From positions 4,651,001 through 4,715,000 of the forward strand of contig NZ_CP033367.1 in the NCBI RefSeq assembly GCF_013170845.1: DNA of 64,000 nucleotides, in the 5' to 3' direction. Each line of letters starts with the position of its first letter. Within the stretch, counting starts at the first letter, position 1. This document shows, piece after piece, positions 1-15,539 of this stretch. Origin of the DNA: Mesorhizobium loti R88b (lineage in GTDB: Bacteria > Pseudomonadota > Alphaproteobacteria > Rhizobiales > Rhizobiaceae). A model generated the notes under the pieces. That model was given only the letters and a program-made list of their open reading frames with translations. It ran no database searches and was not told where the DNA came from. The translations under genes and the position numbers were made by a program.

Positions 1-2
1 TG

Positions 3-587
3 TTCGCCAGCTGGCATTCGCGCTACGCGCCGGCTGTGGAGGCCGCGCGCAACTTCCTCGCATCGACCCGAATCCGGTCAGCTGCGATTGTCTGGAAAGA
101 GGACGTACGCCGCTGGCATCCGAATCAGGACTGGATCTGGGCGCCTGGCGGCTTCGGTGTCTTCGATCCCGGCATCAACGCGCTGTCGATCGCAACCCAC
201 ATCCTGCCGGCGATGTTCATCACCGCGGCCGTGCTCGACTTTCCGGAAAACCGCGCCGCCCCGGTCGCAGCGCAGGTCACCTTCCGCACGTCGAACGGAC
301 TGCCGGTGACAATGGACCTCGACTGGCTGCAGACCGGCCCGCAAAGCTGGGACATCCTGGCCGACACGGATGCCGGCAAGATGGTGCTGTCGGGCGGTGG
401 TTCGAAGCTCGCGGTCGACGGCCGTGTCGTGCACGAGGAGCCGGAGGCGGAATACCCGATGCTTTACAAGCGTTTCGCCGAGATCGTGCGCGCCGGTGCC
501 TCAGATGTCGATCTGGCGCCGCTGCAGCATGTCGCCGACGCCTTCATGCTCGGCAAGCGCAATGTGGTCGAGGCGTTTTTCGATTGA
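3..587 (+). CDS. Gfo/Idh/MocA-family sugar dehydrogenase, C-terminal part (5' end outside window)
   Basis: The reading frame is open from base 3 and ends with TGA at 585-587, so 194 C-terminal residues are visible and the NAD(P)-binding Rossmann half lies to the left. The visible part fits the C-terminal domain of the Gfo/Idh/MocA family: FDPGINALSIATHILP carries the active-site Asp and His expected there, and the end (PLQHVADAFMLGKR) is typical. From memory it most resembles rhizobial D-galactose 1-dehydrogenases, which oxidise galactose or arabinose to the lactone in the cytoplasm. The family call is firm and the substrate is a guess. GTG at 36 is an internal codon, not a start. Confidence 0.72.
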   Translation, partial: FASWHSRYAPAVEAARNFLASTRIRSAAIVWKEDVRRWHPNQDWIWAPGGFGVFDPGINALSIATHILPAMFITAAVLDFPENRAAPVAAQVTFRTSNGLPVTMDLDWLQTGPQSWDILADTDAGKMVLSGGGSKLAVDGRVVHEEPEAEYPMLYKRFAEIVRAGASDVDLAPLQHVADAFMLGKRNVVEAFFD

Positions 588-704
588 ATCGAGGTGTGCT
601 ATCGTGAGCCTTGGCCGGGATATGTTCCCGGCTTAGGTCCGGAGACGATTGGTGCGGTGCGATGTCCGAATTCCAATTCGGTCAGCACATCTTGAACGGC
701 AATC

Positions 705-905
705 TCAAGAGATCACAGTTCGGCCGATCAGCGCTACAACCCAAATGCGATGATCATCGCCAGCCGAGGTCCGGTGAATCCATTGCTCGGGGTCGATCCC
801 GATCAAATCCCAGAGCCTTCGCTGCGCAAAGTTCATGCGCTCGCGGCCCGTATTGATTAGGTCCCAAAGGGCTGCCTCGTTCATCTGTCCAACACTCTTC
901 GACAT
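705..905 (-). CDS. Small hypothetical protein (66 aa)
   Basis: The minus-strand ORF runs from ATG 905 to TGA 705-707. The product is soluble and Trp-rich (ALWDLINTGRERMNFAQRRL, then a DPEQW motif), with protein-like composition unlike the Arg/Ser-rich shadow ORFs around it. It begins 13 bp after the stop of the O-methyltransferase on the same strand, so the two may be cotranscribed. No clear ribosome-binding site precedes ATG 905. ATG 884, preceded by TTGGACAG, is an alternative start giving 59 residues. I recognise no family. It may also be a remnant, because the end (GRTVIS) is abrupt. Confidence 0.4.
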   Translation of the reverse strand: MSKSVGQMNEAALWDLINTGRERMNFAQRRLWDLIGIDPEQWIHRTSAGDDHRIWVVALIGRTVIS

Positions 906-918
906 CAGAGTTGCGTTT

Positions 919-1584
919 TCACTCGACGATCGCAATCGCAAAGCCGTCATAGCCCTTGGCGCCAACCGTCTGAATGGCGGTGCCATCCAACCGCTTATCG
1001 CTGCCGATGAACGAGAACGCTGCCCGGGCGCCCACGACGTTGGCGTCATGGCCACCCTCATCGAGCACGGCGCCGTCGCGGATGACGTTGTCACAGACAA
1101 TGACCGTTCCCGGCCGCGAAAGCCGCATCGCCCAGGACAAATAATTCGGGTTGTTCGGCTTGTCGGCGTCGATGAAGATGAGATCGAACGGTCCGGCGTT
1201 CTCAGCGCTCAGCGCGGCAAGTGACTGAACGGCCGGCCCGACCCGCAGTTCCACGCGCTCCGACACGCCTGCCCGGACAAAGTTTGACCTCGCGACGCTG
1301 GCGTGGTGCGGGTCGAGTTCAAGCGTCACGATCTTGCCGCTTGCAGGCAAGGCGCGCGCCATCCAGATCGTCGAATAGCCGCCCAGCGTGCCGATTTCGA
1401 GAACCTTCTTCGCTCCCTGAATGCGCGCAAGAAGCGAAAGCAGCTTGCCCTGCGCCGGCGAGACGTCGATCGGCGGCAAACCTTGGTCACGGTTGGCGGC
1501 CAGAACAGTGTCGAGGGCGGGATCCGCCTCGAACAGGGCATCAACGATGTAGTCGTCGACAGCAGCCCAGGTCTTCTTGCTCAT
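919..1584 (-). CDS. O-methyltransferase, class I SAM-dependent (family 3, COMT-like)
   Basis: This 221-residue soluble protein should transfer methyl groups from S-adenosylmethionine to a small hydroxyl-bearing substrate. The SAM-binding motif VLEIGTLGGYSTIWMARAL lies near residues 61-79, followed by the strand-end acidic residue in IVTLELDPHH and the metal/SAM site FDLIFIDADKPN near 130-141. This matches catechol and caffeoyl-CoA type O-methyltransferases, which are about 220 residues long. ATG 1584 is chosen because GGAGAAGAGAACG precedes it and the family starts there; an in-frame extension to 1668 is disfavoured. The gene lies downstream of the rpoC terminator on the same strand, so it needs its own promoter. 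Substrate unknown. Confidence 0.85.
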   Translation of the reverse strand: MSKKTWAAVDDYIVDALFEADPALDTVLAANRDQGLPPIDVSPAQGKLLSLLARIQGAKKVLEIGTLGGYSTIWMARALPASGKIVTLELDPHHASVARSNFVRAGVSERVELRVGPAVQSLAALSAENAGPFDLIFIDADKPNNPNYLSWAMRLSRPGTVIVCDNVIRDGAVLDEGGHDANVVGARAAFSFIGSDKRLDGTAIQTVGAKGYDGFAIAIVE

Positions 1585-1676
1585 CGTTCTCTTCTCCGAT
1601 CGAGAGCCGAAACGCGAAAGAGTAGGAACGCGTGGACCTCTCGCCACCATGGATACCAACTTCGCCATGCCCAGGA

Positions 1677-1711
1677 AAACAAAAAGGCCGCCGGGTTGCC
1701 CCGACGGCCTT
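1677..1711 (-). terminator. Rho-independent terminator of rpoC
   Basis: On the minus strand AAGGCCG and CGGCCTT (1705-1711 and 1684-1690) pair around a further GC-rich interior and are followed by TTTGTTTT. The hairpin lies about 30 bp past the rpoC stop codon and ends the rpoBC transcript. Confidence 0.85.
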
Positions 1712-1738
1712 GTTGCCTGAGATTTTTGGCCGCCGCGC

Positions 1739-5935
<4,197 letters not shown>

Positions 5936-6031
5936 GCCGTTCTCCTTTTCGGGGTCCTCGAAAACCCCTTGCATCTAGCGCGGGCCAAACGCCCGCCGTC
6001 TTGTGTCGGCCACTGGCCGTCGAATTTATTT

Positions 6032-6058
6032 GGCGCGCCGCAGCTTGTGCGGCGCGCC
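6032..6058 (-). promoter_or_regulatory. Perfect 11-bp hairpin in the rpoB-rpoC gap
   Basis: GGCGCGCCGCA (6032-6042) and TGCGGCGCGCC (6048-6058) are exact inverted copies around a 5-nt loop, seven bases after the rpoB stop. In the transcript it is followed by AAATAAATT, so it lacks a U tract and should not terminate. It may protect the rpoB 3' end or act as a processing site; this role is inferred. Confidence 0.6.
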
Positions 6059-6064
6059 GTAGCC

Positions 6065-10201
<4,137 letters not shown>

Positions 10202-10334
10202 CGTCGCTCCTTAGCTCTAAACTCGGGACGAACCTCGCCGCGGCTCGCCTTGCATACCGAGCCGCCTGGGCGGCGGCCCTCTGTCTGTTCTCCGGCGGCT
10301 TTTCGGCCGACCGGCTAAAACGGTAGAAAACCCG

Positions 10335-10366
10335 TTTCCTGAAGGCCGTTTGCGGCCCTCAGGAAA
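10335..10366 (-). promoter_or_regulatory. Nested hairpin in the rplL-rpoB gap
   Basis: TTTCCTGA (10335-10342) pairs with TCAGGAAA (10359-10366), and inside it GGCCG pairs with CGGCC around TTTG, with one unpaired base on each side. There is no U tract. In enterobacteria this gap carries an attenuator and RNase III site that set the ratio of L7/L12 to polymerase; this element is placed to do the same job, by analogy only. Confidence 0.5.
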
Positions 10367-10418
10367 GAGGTTCTCGTACATCTCGCGCTACGCGTGCTCC
10401 CTTCCGAGTGAAGGGAGT

Positions 10419-10443
10419 GGCGGACGGCGCGAGGCCGCCCGCC
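10419..10443 (-). promoter_or_regulatory. 10-bp GC-rich hairpin just after rplL
   Basis: GGCGGACGGC (10419-10428) and GCCGCCCGCC (10434-10443) pair over ten positions, with one G-U wobble in the minus-strand RNA, 11 bp past the rplL stop. The following bases are ACTCCCTTC, not a U run, so it is at most a partial terminator. Together with the hairpin at 10335-10366 it fits attenuation between rplL and rpoB. Confidence 0.5.
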
Positions 10444-10454
10444 GCTTTTTACGC

Positions 10455-10832
10455 TTACTTCAGTTCGACCTTGGCGCCGGCTGCTTCCAGCTGGGCCTTG
10501 AACTTGTCAGCGTCGGCCTTGGAAACGGCTTCCTTGACCGGCTTCGGAGCCGCTTCGACCAGATCCTTGGCTTCCTTGAGGCCAAGACCGGTGATGGCGC
10601 GGACTTCCTTGATGACGTTGATCTTCTGAGCGCCGGCCTCGACGAGGACGACGTCGAATTCGGTCTTCTCTTCAACCGGAGCTGCGGCAGCAGCGCCACC
10701 GCCAGCAGCGGCAACCGCCACCGGAGCAGCAGCCGAAACGCCCCACTTTTCTTCCAGAAGCTTCGACAGCTCGGCCGCCTCAAGGACGGTCAGCTTCGAA
10801 AGGTCGTCTACGATCTTTGCGAGATCAGCCAT
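10455..10832 (-). CDS. rplL: 50S ribosomal protein L7/L12
   Basis: The 125-residue acidic stalk protein binds translation factors and stimulates their GTPase. The N-terminal dimerisation helix ([22 protein letters not shown]) is followed by an Ala-rich hinge near residues 36-52. The C-terminal domain contains the factor-binding segment [20 protein letters not shown]. Length is standard. It follows rplJ by 54 bp in the same operon, and its multiple copies per ribosome explain why expression is separated from rpoB by hairpins. Confidence 0.98.
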   Translation of the reverse strand: MADLAKIVDDLSKLTVLEAAELSKLLEEKWGVSAAAPVAVAAAGGGAAAAAPVEEKTEFDVVLVEAGAQKINVIKEVRAITGLGLKEAKDLVEAAPKPVKEAVSKADADKFKAQLEAAGAKVELK

Positions 10833-10886
10833 TGTTGTAATCCTTCATAAGGTTCGAACGTGTGTTTGTGATAGCGAGGAACGGCC

Positions 10887-11405
10887 TCATGCCGCCTCGT
10901 CCTTCCGGGCGTAAGCGCCGATGACGCGCGCGACCGAAGCCGCTGGCGCATTGACGATCTGGGCGATCCGGGTTGCCGGCGTGGCGATCATGCCAACCAG
11001 CCTGGCGCGCAGCTCATTGAGCGACGGAAGTGTGGCGAGTGCCTTCACACCGTCGGCATTGAGCGAGGTTGTGCCCATTGCACCGCCGAGAATGATCAAC
11101 TTGTCATTCCCCTTGGCGAAATCGGACGCGACCTTCGGCGCCGCAATCGGATCCTCCGAATAAGCAATCAGCGTCTGTCCCTTGAACAGGTCGATGATCG
11201 ATGCGGAGTCCGTGCCCTGAAGAGCGATTTTGGCGAGACGGTTCTTCGCGACTTTAACGGTGCCACCGGCAGCGCGCATTTTCGACCGAAGGTCGTTCAT
11301 TTGCGCGACGGTGATACCGGCATAGTGGGCCACTACGACTGAACCTGCGCCCGAAAACGCATCATTCAGGCCCGTGACGAGTTCGCGTTTTTCCGCTCTG
11401 TCCAC
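10887..11405 (-). CDS. rplJ: 50S ribosomal protein L10
   Basis: The 172-residue protein anchors the L7/L12 dimers to 23S rRNA at the stalk base. The N-terminal region ([17 protein letters not shown], then [18 protein letters not shown]) is typical, and the C-terminal helix that binds L12 is present ([21 protein letters not shown]). The start is GTG at 11405, preceded by CTGGAGATAGGCA; no better ATG exists. A weak start is common for this protein, which in enterobacteria represses its own mRNA together with L12. It follows an unusually long 394-bp gap after rplA. Confidence 0.98.
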   Translation of the reverse strand: MDRAEKRELVTGLNDAFSGAGSVVVAHYAGITVAQMNDLRSKMRAAGGTVKVAKNRLAKIALQGTDSASIIDLFKGQTLIAYSEDPIAAPKVASDFAKGNDKLIILGGAMGTTSLNADGVKALATLPSLNELRARLVGMIATPATRIAQIVNAPAASVARVIGAYARKDEAA

Positions 11406-11799
11406 TGCCTATCTCCAGTTGACCCCTATCCTGTTAATGGGAACATCCCATTCGCGAGGACAGGCGTCGGGTTGCCTTTTGCCGGTCGGGCCATCCAGTA
11501 ACGGATCTCCCGAACGACGCTCGAGGATCCTGCCCCCTTTCGCCACACCACCGGCCAGGCCGACGATGCGCAGACAAAAGGCAAACACGGTTCGAACCTT
11601 TCATTGGAGCTTGTCGCTCCGTTGTCCGGTTTTCACCCGTCTCATGCAGGCCCAATTGAATTAAGGCTTCTGGGCCGCCTGCAATCTCGGACAGGATGTC
11701 CGGAAGCCTCTCGGCTTCCGGTACCGGGCCACCAACAAGTCGGAGGCCCGGAATTCAGTTGCGGATCAGCCGCTTAGCGGCCAATCCAATATGTTCGTA
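11406..11799 (-). promoter_or_regulatory. Long rplJ leader with hairpins (L10-leader candidate)
   Basis: This 394-bp stretch between rplA and rplJ has no convincing ORF. On the transcript it holds a short stem (GCCGC/GCGGC), a 7-bp stem with a 14-nt loop (11724-11730 with 11745-11751) and an exact 8-bp stem with a TCTC loop (11701-11708 with 11713-11720), all in the rplA-proximal third. The remaining 290 nt up to the GTG start is where an L10-L12 binding leader would lie, by analogy with enterobacteria. An internal promoter is also possible. None of the hairpins has a U tract. Confidence 0.5.
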
Positions 11800-12498
11800 T
11801 CAGGACGCGGTGAGCGTCGAGACGTCGAGCTTGAGGCCCGGGCCCATCGTCGAGGTGACTGACACCTTCTTGACGTAGTTGCCCTTGGCGCCAGCCGGCT
11901 TTGCCTTGGTCACCGCATCGGTGAAGGCGCGGATATTCTCTTCCAGCGCCTTGACGTCGAACGAGACCTTGCCGACGCCGGCATGAACGATGCCGGCCTT
12001 CTCGACGCGGAATTCGACAGCGCCGCCCTTCGATGCCTTGACGGCAGCCGCGACGTCGGTGGTGACGGTGCCGACCTTCGGGTTCGGCATCATGCCGCGC
12101 GGGCCGAGCACCTTGCCGAGACGGCCGACCAGCGGCATCATGTCCGGCGTGGCGATGCAGCGATCGAAATCGATCGTGCCCTTCTGGACGATGTCGACCA
12201 GGTCCTCGGCACCAACGATGTCGGCACCGGCGGCCTTGGCCTCTTCCGCCTTGTCGCCACGGGCGAACACGGCAACGCGAACCGAGCGGCCAGTGCCGTT
12301 CGGCAGGTTGACCACGCCGCGGACCATCTGGTCGGCATGGCGCGGGTCGACGCCGAGGTTCATCGCCACTTCGACGGTCTCGTCGAACTTGACCGAGGAA
12401 CGGTCCTTGAGCAGCTTCAACGCATCGCCCAAGGCATAAGCCTTGTTGGGATCAATGCCTTCGCGGGCCTTCGATACACGCTTTGCAATCTTTGCCAT
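11800..12498 (-). CDS. rplA: 50S ribosomal protein L1
   Basis: The 232-residue protein forms the L1 stalk at the ribosomal E site and in many bacteria represses translation of its own L11-L1 mRNA. Typical segments are visible: [20 protein letters not shown] near residue 38, the conserved PNPKVGTVT near 138, and the C-terminal [20 protein letters not shown]. The length fits the family. It starts 4 bp after the rplK stop, so the two are translationally coupled. Confidence 0.98.
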   Translation of the reverse strand: MAKIAKRVSKAREGIDPNKAYALGDALKLLKDRSSVKFDETVEVAMNLGVDPRHADQMVRGVVNLPNGTGRSVRVAVFARGDKAEEAKAAGADIVGAEDLVDIVQKGTIDFDRCIATPDMMPLVGRLGKVLGPRGMMPNPKVGTVTTDVAAAVKASKGGAVEFRVEKAGIVHAGVGKVSFDVKALEENIRAFTDAVTKAKPAGAKGNYVKKVSVTSTMGPGLKLDVSTLTAS

Positions 12499-12502
12499 GA
12501 TC

Positions 12503-12931
12503 TCAGCCCACCACTTCCAGACCCATCGAGCGGGCGGAGCCCTCGACCATGCGCATGGCCGCTTCGACGTCGTTTGCGTTCAGATCCTTCATCTTGGCAG
12601 TGGCGATCTCGCGAACCTTGTCGCGCGAAACGGTGCCAGCCTTGACCTTGCCCGGCTCCTTCGAACCTGACGTGAGGTTCGCTGCCTTCTTCAGGAAGTA
12701 GCTCACCGGTGCCGTCTTCATGACGAAGGTGAACGACTTGTCCTGGTAATAGGTGATGACGACCGGAACCGGCGATCCCTTTTCCATTTCCTGGGTCTGC
12801 GCGTTGAACGCCTTGCAGAATTCCATGATGTTGATGCCACGCTGACCAAGCGCCGGGCCGATCGGGGGAGACGGCGTAGCCGATCCCGCTTTCACCTGGA
12901 GCTTGAGCTGGCCTGCAATTTTCTTAGCCAT
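12503..12931 (-). CDS. rplK: 50S ribosomal protein L11
   Basis: The 142-residue protein sits at the GTPase-associated centre with 23S rRNA and contacts elongation factors. The N-terminal domain shows the conserved Pro-rich segment [20 protein letters not shown] near residues 16-35. The C-terminal RNA-binding domain has [20 protein letters not shown]. Length is standard. ATG 12931 is preceded by GGAAAAGAG. Confidence 0.98.
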   Translation of the reverse strand: MAKKIAGQLKLQVKAGSATPSPPIGPALGQRGINIMEFCKAFNAQTQEMEKGSPVPVVITYYQDKSFTFVMKTAPVSYFLKKAANLTSGSKEPGKVKAGTVSRDKVREIATAKMKDLNANDVEAAMRMVEGSARSMGLEVVG

Positions 12932-13108
12932 CTCTTTTCCTGCCTTTGTCTATGCCGGCCCCAACCATCTTGGGAAACACCGGCGGTTGCAGTCTGGTGG
13001 TGCGATCCGTGCAGCCGGCTAAAGCCGCACTCATCTCCCACCGTTCTCGAGGCTGCACGTTTCCGCGCCGCCTCCCCTGATCGCCGAACCGGCGCCAGGA
13101 GTTTCGGA
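12932..13108 (-). promoter_or_regulatory. rplK leader region
   Basis: The 177 bp between nusG and rplK has no ORF that looks coding. A small CCCAA/TTGGG stem-loop lies around 12960-12974 and could be the L1-binding feature of an autogenously controlled L11-L1 mRNA. This is a positional inference only. Confidence 0.3.
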
Positions 13109-13636
13109 TCAGCCCTTTTCGACCTGTCCGAATTCCAGATCGACAGGCACGGCGCGCCCGAAGATCGAAACTTCCACCTTGAGCCGCGCCCGCTCCTCGT
13201 CCACTTCCTGGACGAAGCCGTTGAAGGACGCGAAGGGACCATCCGAAACGCGGATCGCCTCGCCGATCTCGAAGGTGACCGAGGGCTTCGGCCGCTCGAC
13301 GCCTTCCTGCACCTGGTTCAGGATGCGCTGCGCTTCCGCCTCGGTGATCGGCACCGGCTTGGAGTCACCCAGAAAGCCGGTGACCTTCGGCGTGTTCTTC
13401 ACCAGCGAGAACACCGCGTCGGTCAAGTTGGCCTTCAAGAGCACGTAGCCCGGGAAGAATTTGCGCTCGGCATCGACCTTGCGGCCTCGACGAACCTCTA
13501 CGACCTTCTCGGTCGGCACCACGATCTGCTCGATATCGGCGGACAGGCCCTTTTGCTTGGCCTTGTTGACGATGTCTTCAGCGACCTTCTTTTCAAAATT
13601 CGAATAAGCGTGGACGATGTACCAGCGCGCAGTCAT
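13109..13636 (-). CDS. nusG: Transcription termination/antitermination factor NusG
   Basis: The 175-residue factor binds the RNA polymerase clamp, suppresses pausing, and links polymerase to Rho or to ribosomal protein S10. The NGN domain starts at the N-terminus (MTARWYIVHAYSNFEKKVAE). The linker region (FFPGYVLLKA near residue 60) is typical, and the C-terminal KOW domain has IRVSDGPFASFNGFVQEVDE. ATG 13636 follows GGAGAAGTCGAAAA. It is 27 bp downstream of secE, the usual pairing. Confidence 0.98.
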   Translation of the reverse strand: MTARWYIVHAYSNFEKKVAEDIVNKAKQKGLSADIEQIVVPTEKVVEVRRGRKVDAERKFFPGYVLLKANLTDAVFSLVKNTPKVTGFLGDSKPVPITEAEAQRILNQVQEGVERPKPSVTFEIGEAIRVSDGPFASFNGFVQEVDEERARLKVEVSIFGRAVPVDLEFGQVEKG

Positions 13637-13663
13637 TTTTCGACTTCTCCGTAATCGCCGGAC

Positions 13664-13867
13664 TTAACGTCCAATTCCCAGAAGCTGTTCGACAGCGAGG
13701 CCCATCAGCTGATCGGCGCTGAAGAAAAAGATCATCGCGATCACAGCAAAGGCCAGAACCATGATCGTCGAGATCATCGTCTCGCGACGCGACGGCCAAG
13801 TCACCTTGGCTGTCTCCGCGCGGACCTGCTGGAGAAAGACGAAAGGATTTGTGGTTTTCGAAGCCAT
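13664..13867 (-). CDS. secE: Preprotein translocase subunit SecE
   Basis: The 67-residue single-span membrane protein is an essential part of the SecYEG channel. The amphipathic segment with the conserved motif (AETAKVTWPSRRETM, residues 17-31) precedes one transmembrane helix (VLAFAVIAMIFFFSADQL). This is the short form typical of alphaproteobacteria. ATG 13867 is preceded by AGGCGG; the longer in-frame extension to 14071 runs through unrelated leader sequence. Confidence 0.96.
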   Translation of the reverse strand: MASKTTNPFVFLQQVRAETAKVTWPSRRETMISTIMVLAFAVIAMIFFFSADQLMGLAVEQLLGIGR

Positions 13868-14228
13868 ATGCCGCCTGTCTTCAAGACCCGTTGGCCGGGC
13901 CCCCTGGATGATCCCGCTGACCGGGACGTGCCGCCTGAGCCAATCTCGCGCCGAATCAGCGCAAACGTTTCGCCCATGCAAATCAGACGCGTAAAGCCGG
14001 CTTCCCAGCTCCACGCGTCGCGTGTCTGTTCTGTCTACATAAAACCGATTCTTGATCCACGCAAGTGGCAAGTGCCCGCTTTATGACCAAACACCGCCTC
14101 GGAACCATCCAGTCGTTCCGTCCCGGCTATGGCGCCCTTATGCCTCAACTGGCCTAATATGGCAAGCGGGTCGCCGATTTTCAAAGGTCAACCCGCAAAA
14201 ATCTCGTTTTGATGGCCATTTCTGGAAA
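13868..14228 (-). promoter_or_regulatory. Intergenic region between tRNA-Trp and secE (promoter region)
   Basis: This 361-bp stretch lies between the 3' end of tRNA-Trp and secE and contains no convincing gene. It should hold the promoter of secE-nusG-rplKA. The best match I see on the minus strand is TTGCGT, 17 bp, then TATGTA, around 14042-14070. That is a weak prediction, and the tRNA may also be cotranscribed. Confidence 0.3.
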
Positions 14229-14304
<76 letters not shown>

Positions 14305-14384
14305 ATCGCGCGCCTCGGCGCAGCAGGGGCTTCCTAAAAGCTTCCGCGCTCTGTGTAAAGAGTGGTTTGCACGCAAACGCGCCT

Positions 14385-14936
14385 TCATTCCCTTTGCCAG
14401 AAATCGGGATAGGTGACGACCAGCCCGTCAGCGTCGATCTCGAGTTCCCGCCTGAAGTCGCTGGCTCGCGATTCATAGAGATATCGCCTGCCCTCCTCGA
14501 GGCATGTGTAGCGTTGCGGGTTGGCGACGACCGTGAGCGTCGGGAGCCTTATGAAGGCGGTGGTGATGTCGGCGCTCTGTCCGGTGGAAAGCCGCAAGCG
14601 CCGGATCGGCAGCGTGTTGGTGAACGGCGTGACGGTGACATCAGGGTCGAGCACACCATCGAGCTCGGGCACGGCGGAGCCATCCCGGATCCAGTGGCCT
14701 TCACCATCGGAGACGAGGACAAGGGTCTGGCCAGAGCCGATCATGTCGACCGTGACACTCCTGGCGCGCCAGTTCGCATCGCATTCTATGCGATAGCGGA
14801 CGGCAAACGGGGTTTGGCCGGAGCAAATGACGACGGAGTCGGCCAGAACCTCCCCTGCCCGCTCGCGCAGTTCAAGATGCTCGATACCGGGGCCGTCCCA
14901 CTCGTGCCAGCGCACGATCTTCATATCTTCCGACAT
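14385..14936 (-). CDS. Putative glycolipid-binding family protein
   Basis: This 183-residue soluble protein lacks a signal peptide. It opens with MKIVRWHEWDGPGIEHLELR after a short lead and contains FAVRYRIECDANWRARSVTV and the Trp/Tyr-rich end LVVTYPDFWQRE. This pattern matches, from memory, the putative glycolipid-binding family (PF06475), whose function is poorly known. ATG 14936 is used because CGGAG lies upstream; ATG 14924 is the alternative. It starts 29 bp downstream of the globin stop on the same strand, so the two may be cotranscribed. Confidence 0.7.
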   Translation of the reverse strand: MSEDMKIVRWHEWDGPGIEHLELRERAGEVLADSVVICSGQTPFAVRYRIECDANWRARSVTVDMIGSGQTLVLVSDGEGHWIRDGSAVPELDGVLDPDVTVTPFTNTLPIRRLRLSTGQSADITTAFIRLPTLTVVANPQRYTCLEEGRRYLYESRASDFRRELEIDADGLVVTYPDFWQRE

Positions 14937-14965
14937 CAGTCCTGCACTCCGGAGCGGCAAGGAAG

Positions 14966-15448
14966 CTACTTTGTTTCCGGCGGCGTATACGGCCCGCCGG
15001 GCACGCCCCAGCCCCAGGCCGGCATCGGTTCGGTTTCCGGATCGCAGGTCTCACCGAGATTCGAGTTCATCTTGGCCAGCCGCGATCCCCATTCGACATA
15101 GCCCATGAAAGCGGAACGGAATTCGGGATCGTCGGGCAGACCGACGGTATCGGCGGCGTCGGCAAGGAGATTGATCCAACGGCGGCGCTGTTCTTCGGTC
15201 AGATGCTTGCCCAGATGATGCATGACCATCTCGCGGTGGCCGCCAAATTTTTCGCTGTAGGTTTTTGGCCCACCAAACACCTCGCCGATGAAAGCGGCGA
15301 CATGGGCGGGATGGTCCGGCGACATCGCCTTGAACACTGGTCCGACGACCGGGTCCTGCGCCACCTTGTCATAGAAGGTCTGTGTCAGCCGGTTCAGGGC
15401 GTCGCTGCCGCCGGCCCATTCGTAGAGTGTCGGAACATCCTTGCGCAT
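14966..15448 (-). CDS. Truncated hemoglobin, group II (globin O-like)
   Basis: The 160-residue haem protein should bind oxygen or handle NO/peroxide in the cytoplasm. The fold-defining parts are visible: LYEWAGGSDALNRLTQTFYD at the start (pre-F and B helix, with Phe-Tyr at the B9/B10 position), VFKAMSPDHPAHVAAFIGEV, and HREMVMHHLGKHLTEEQRRR with the proximal His in MVMHHLG near residue 77. The C-terminal tail (AWGWGVPGGPYTPPE) extends beyond the globin fold, as in many rhizobial members. It lies upstream of the glycolipid-binding-like gene. Confidence 0.85.
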   Translation of the reverse strand: MRKDVPTLYEWAGGSDALNRLTQTFYDKVAQDPVVGPVFKAMSPDHPAHVAAFIGEVFGGPKTYSEKFGGHREMVMHHLGKHLTEEQRRRWINLLADAADTVGLPDDPEFRSAFMGYVEWGSRLAKMNSNLGETCDPETEPMPAWGWGVPGGPYTPPETK

Positions 15449-15539
15449 GGCGGTCCCCTGTCCTCGATCGCCGCAGACGATAACGGAAAGGCCCGGCAGG
15501 CCTCAACCTGCCTCGATGGTCAGTTCAAAAGATGCAGCG

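Noticed and set aside
611..856. 81-residue plus-strand ORF after the first gene
   Set aside because: Arg/Ser-rich composition and no ribosome-binding site; the minus frame at 705-905 is more protein-like.
14305..14384. Attachment-site duplicate next to tRNA-Trp
   Set aside because: I found no repeat of the tRNA 3' end elsewhere in the window and no integrase gene.
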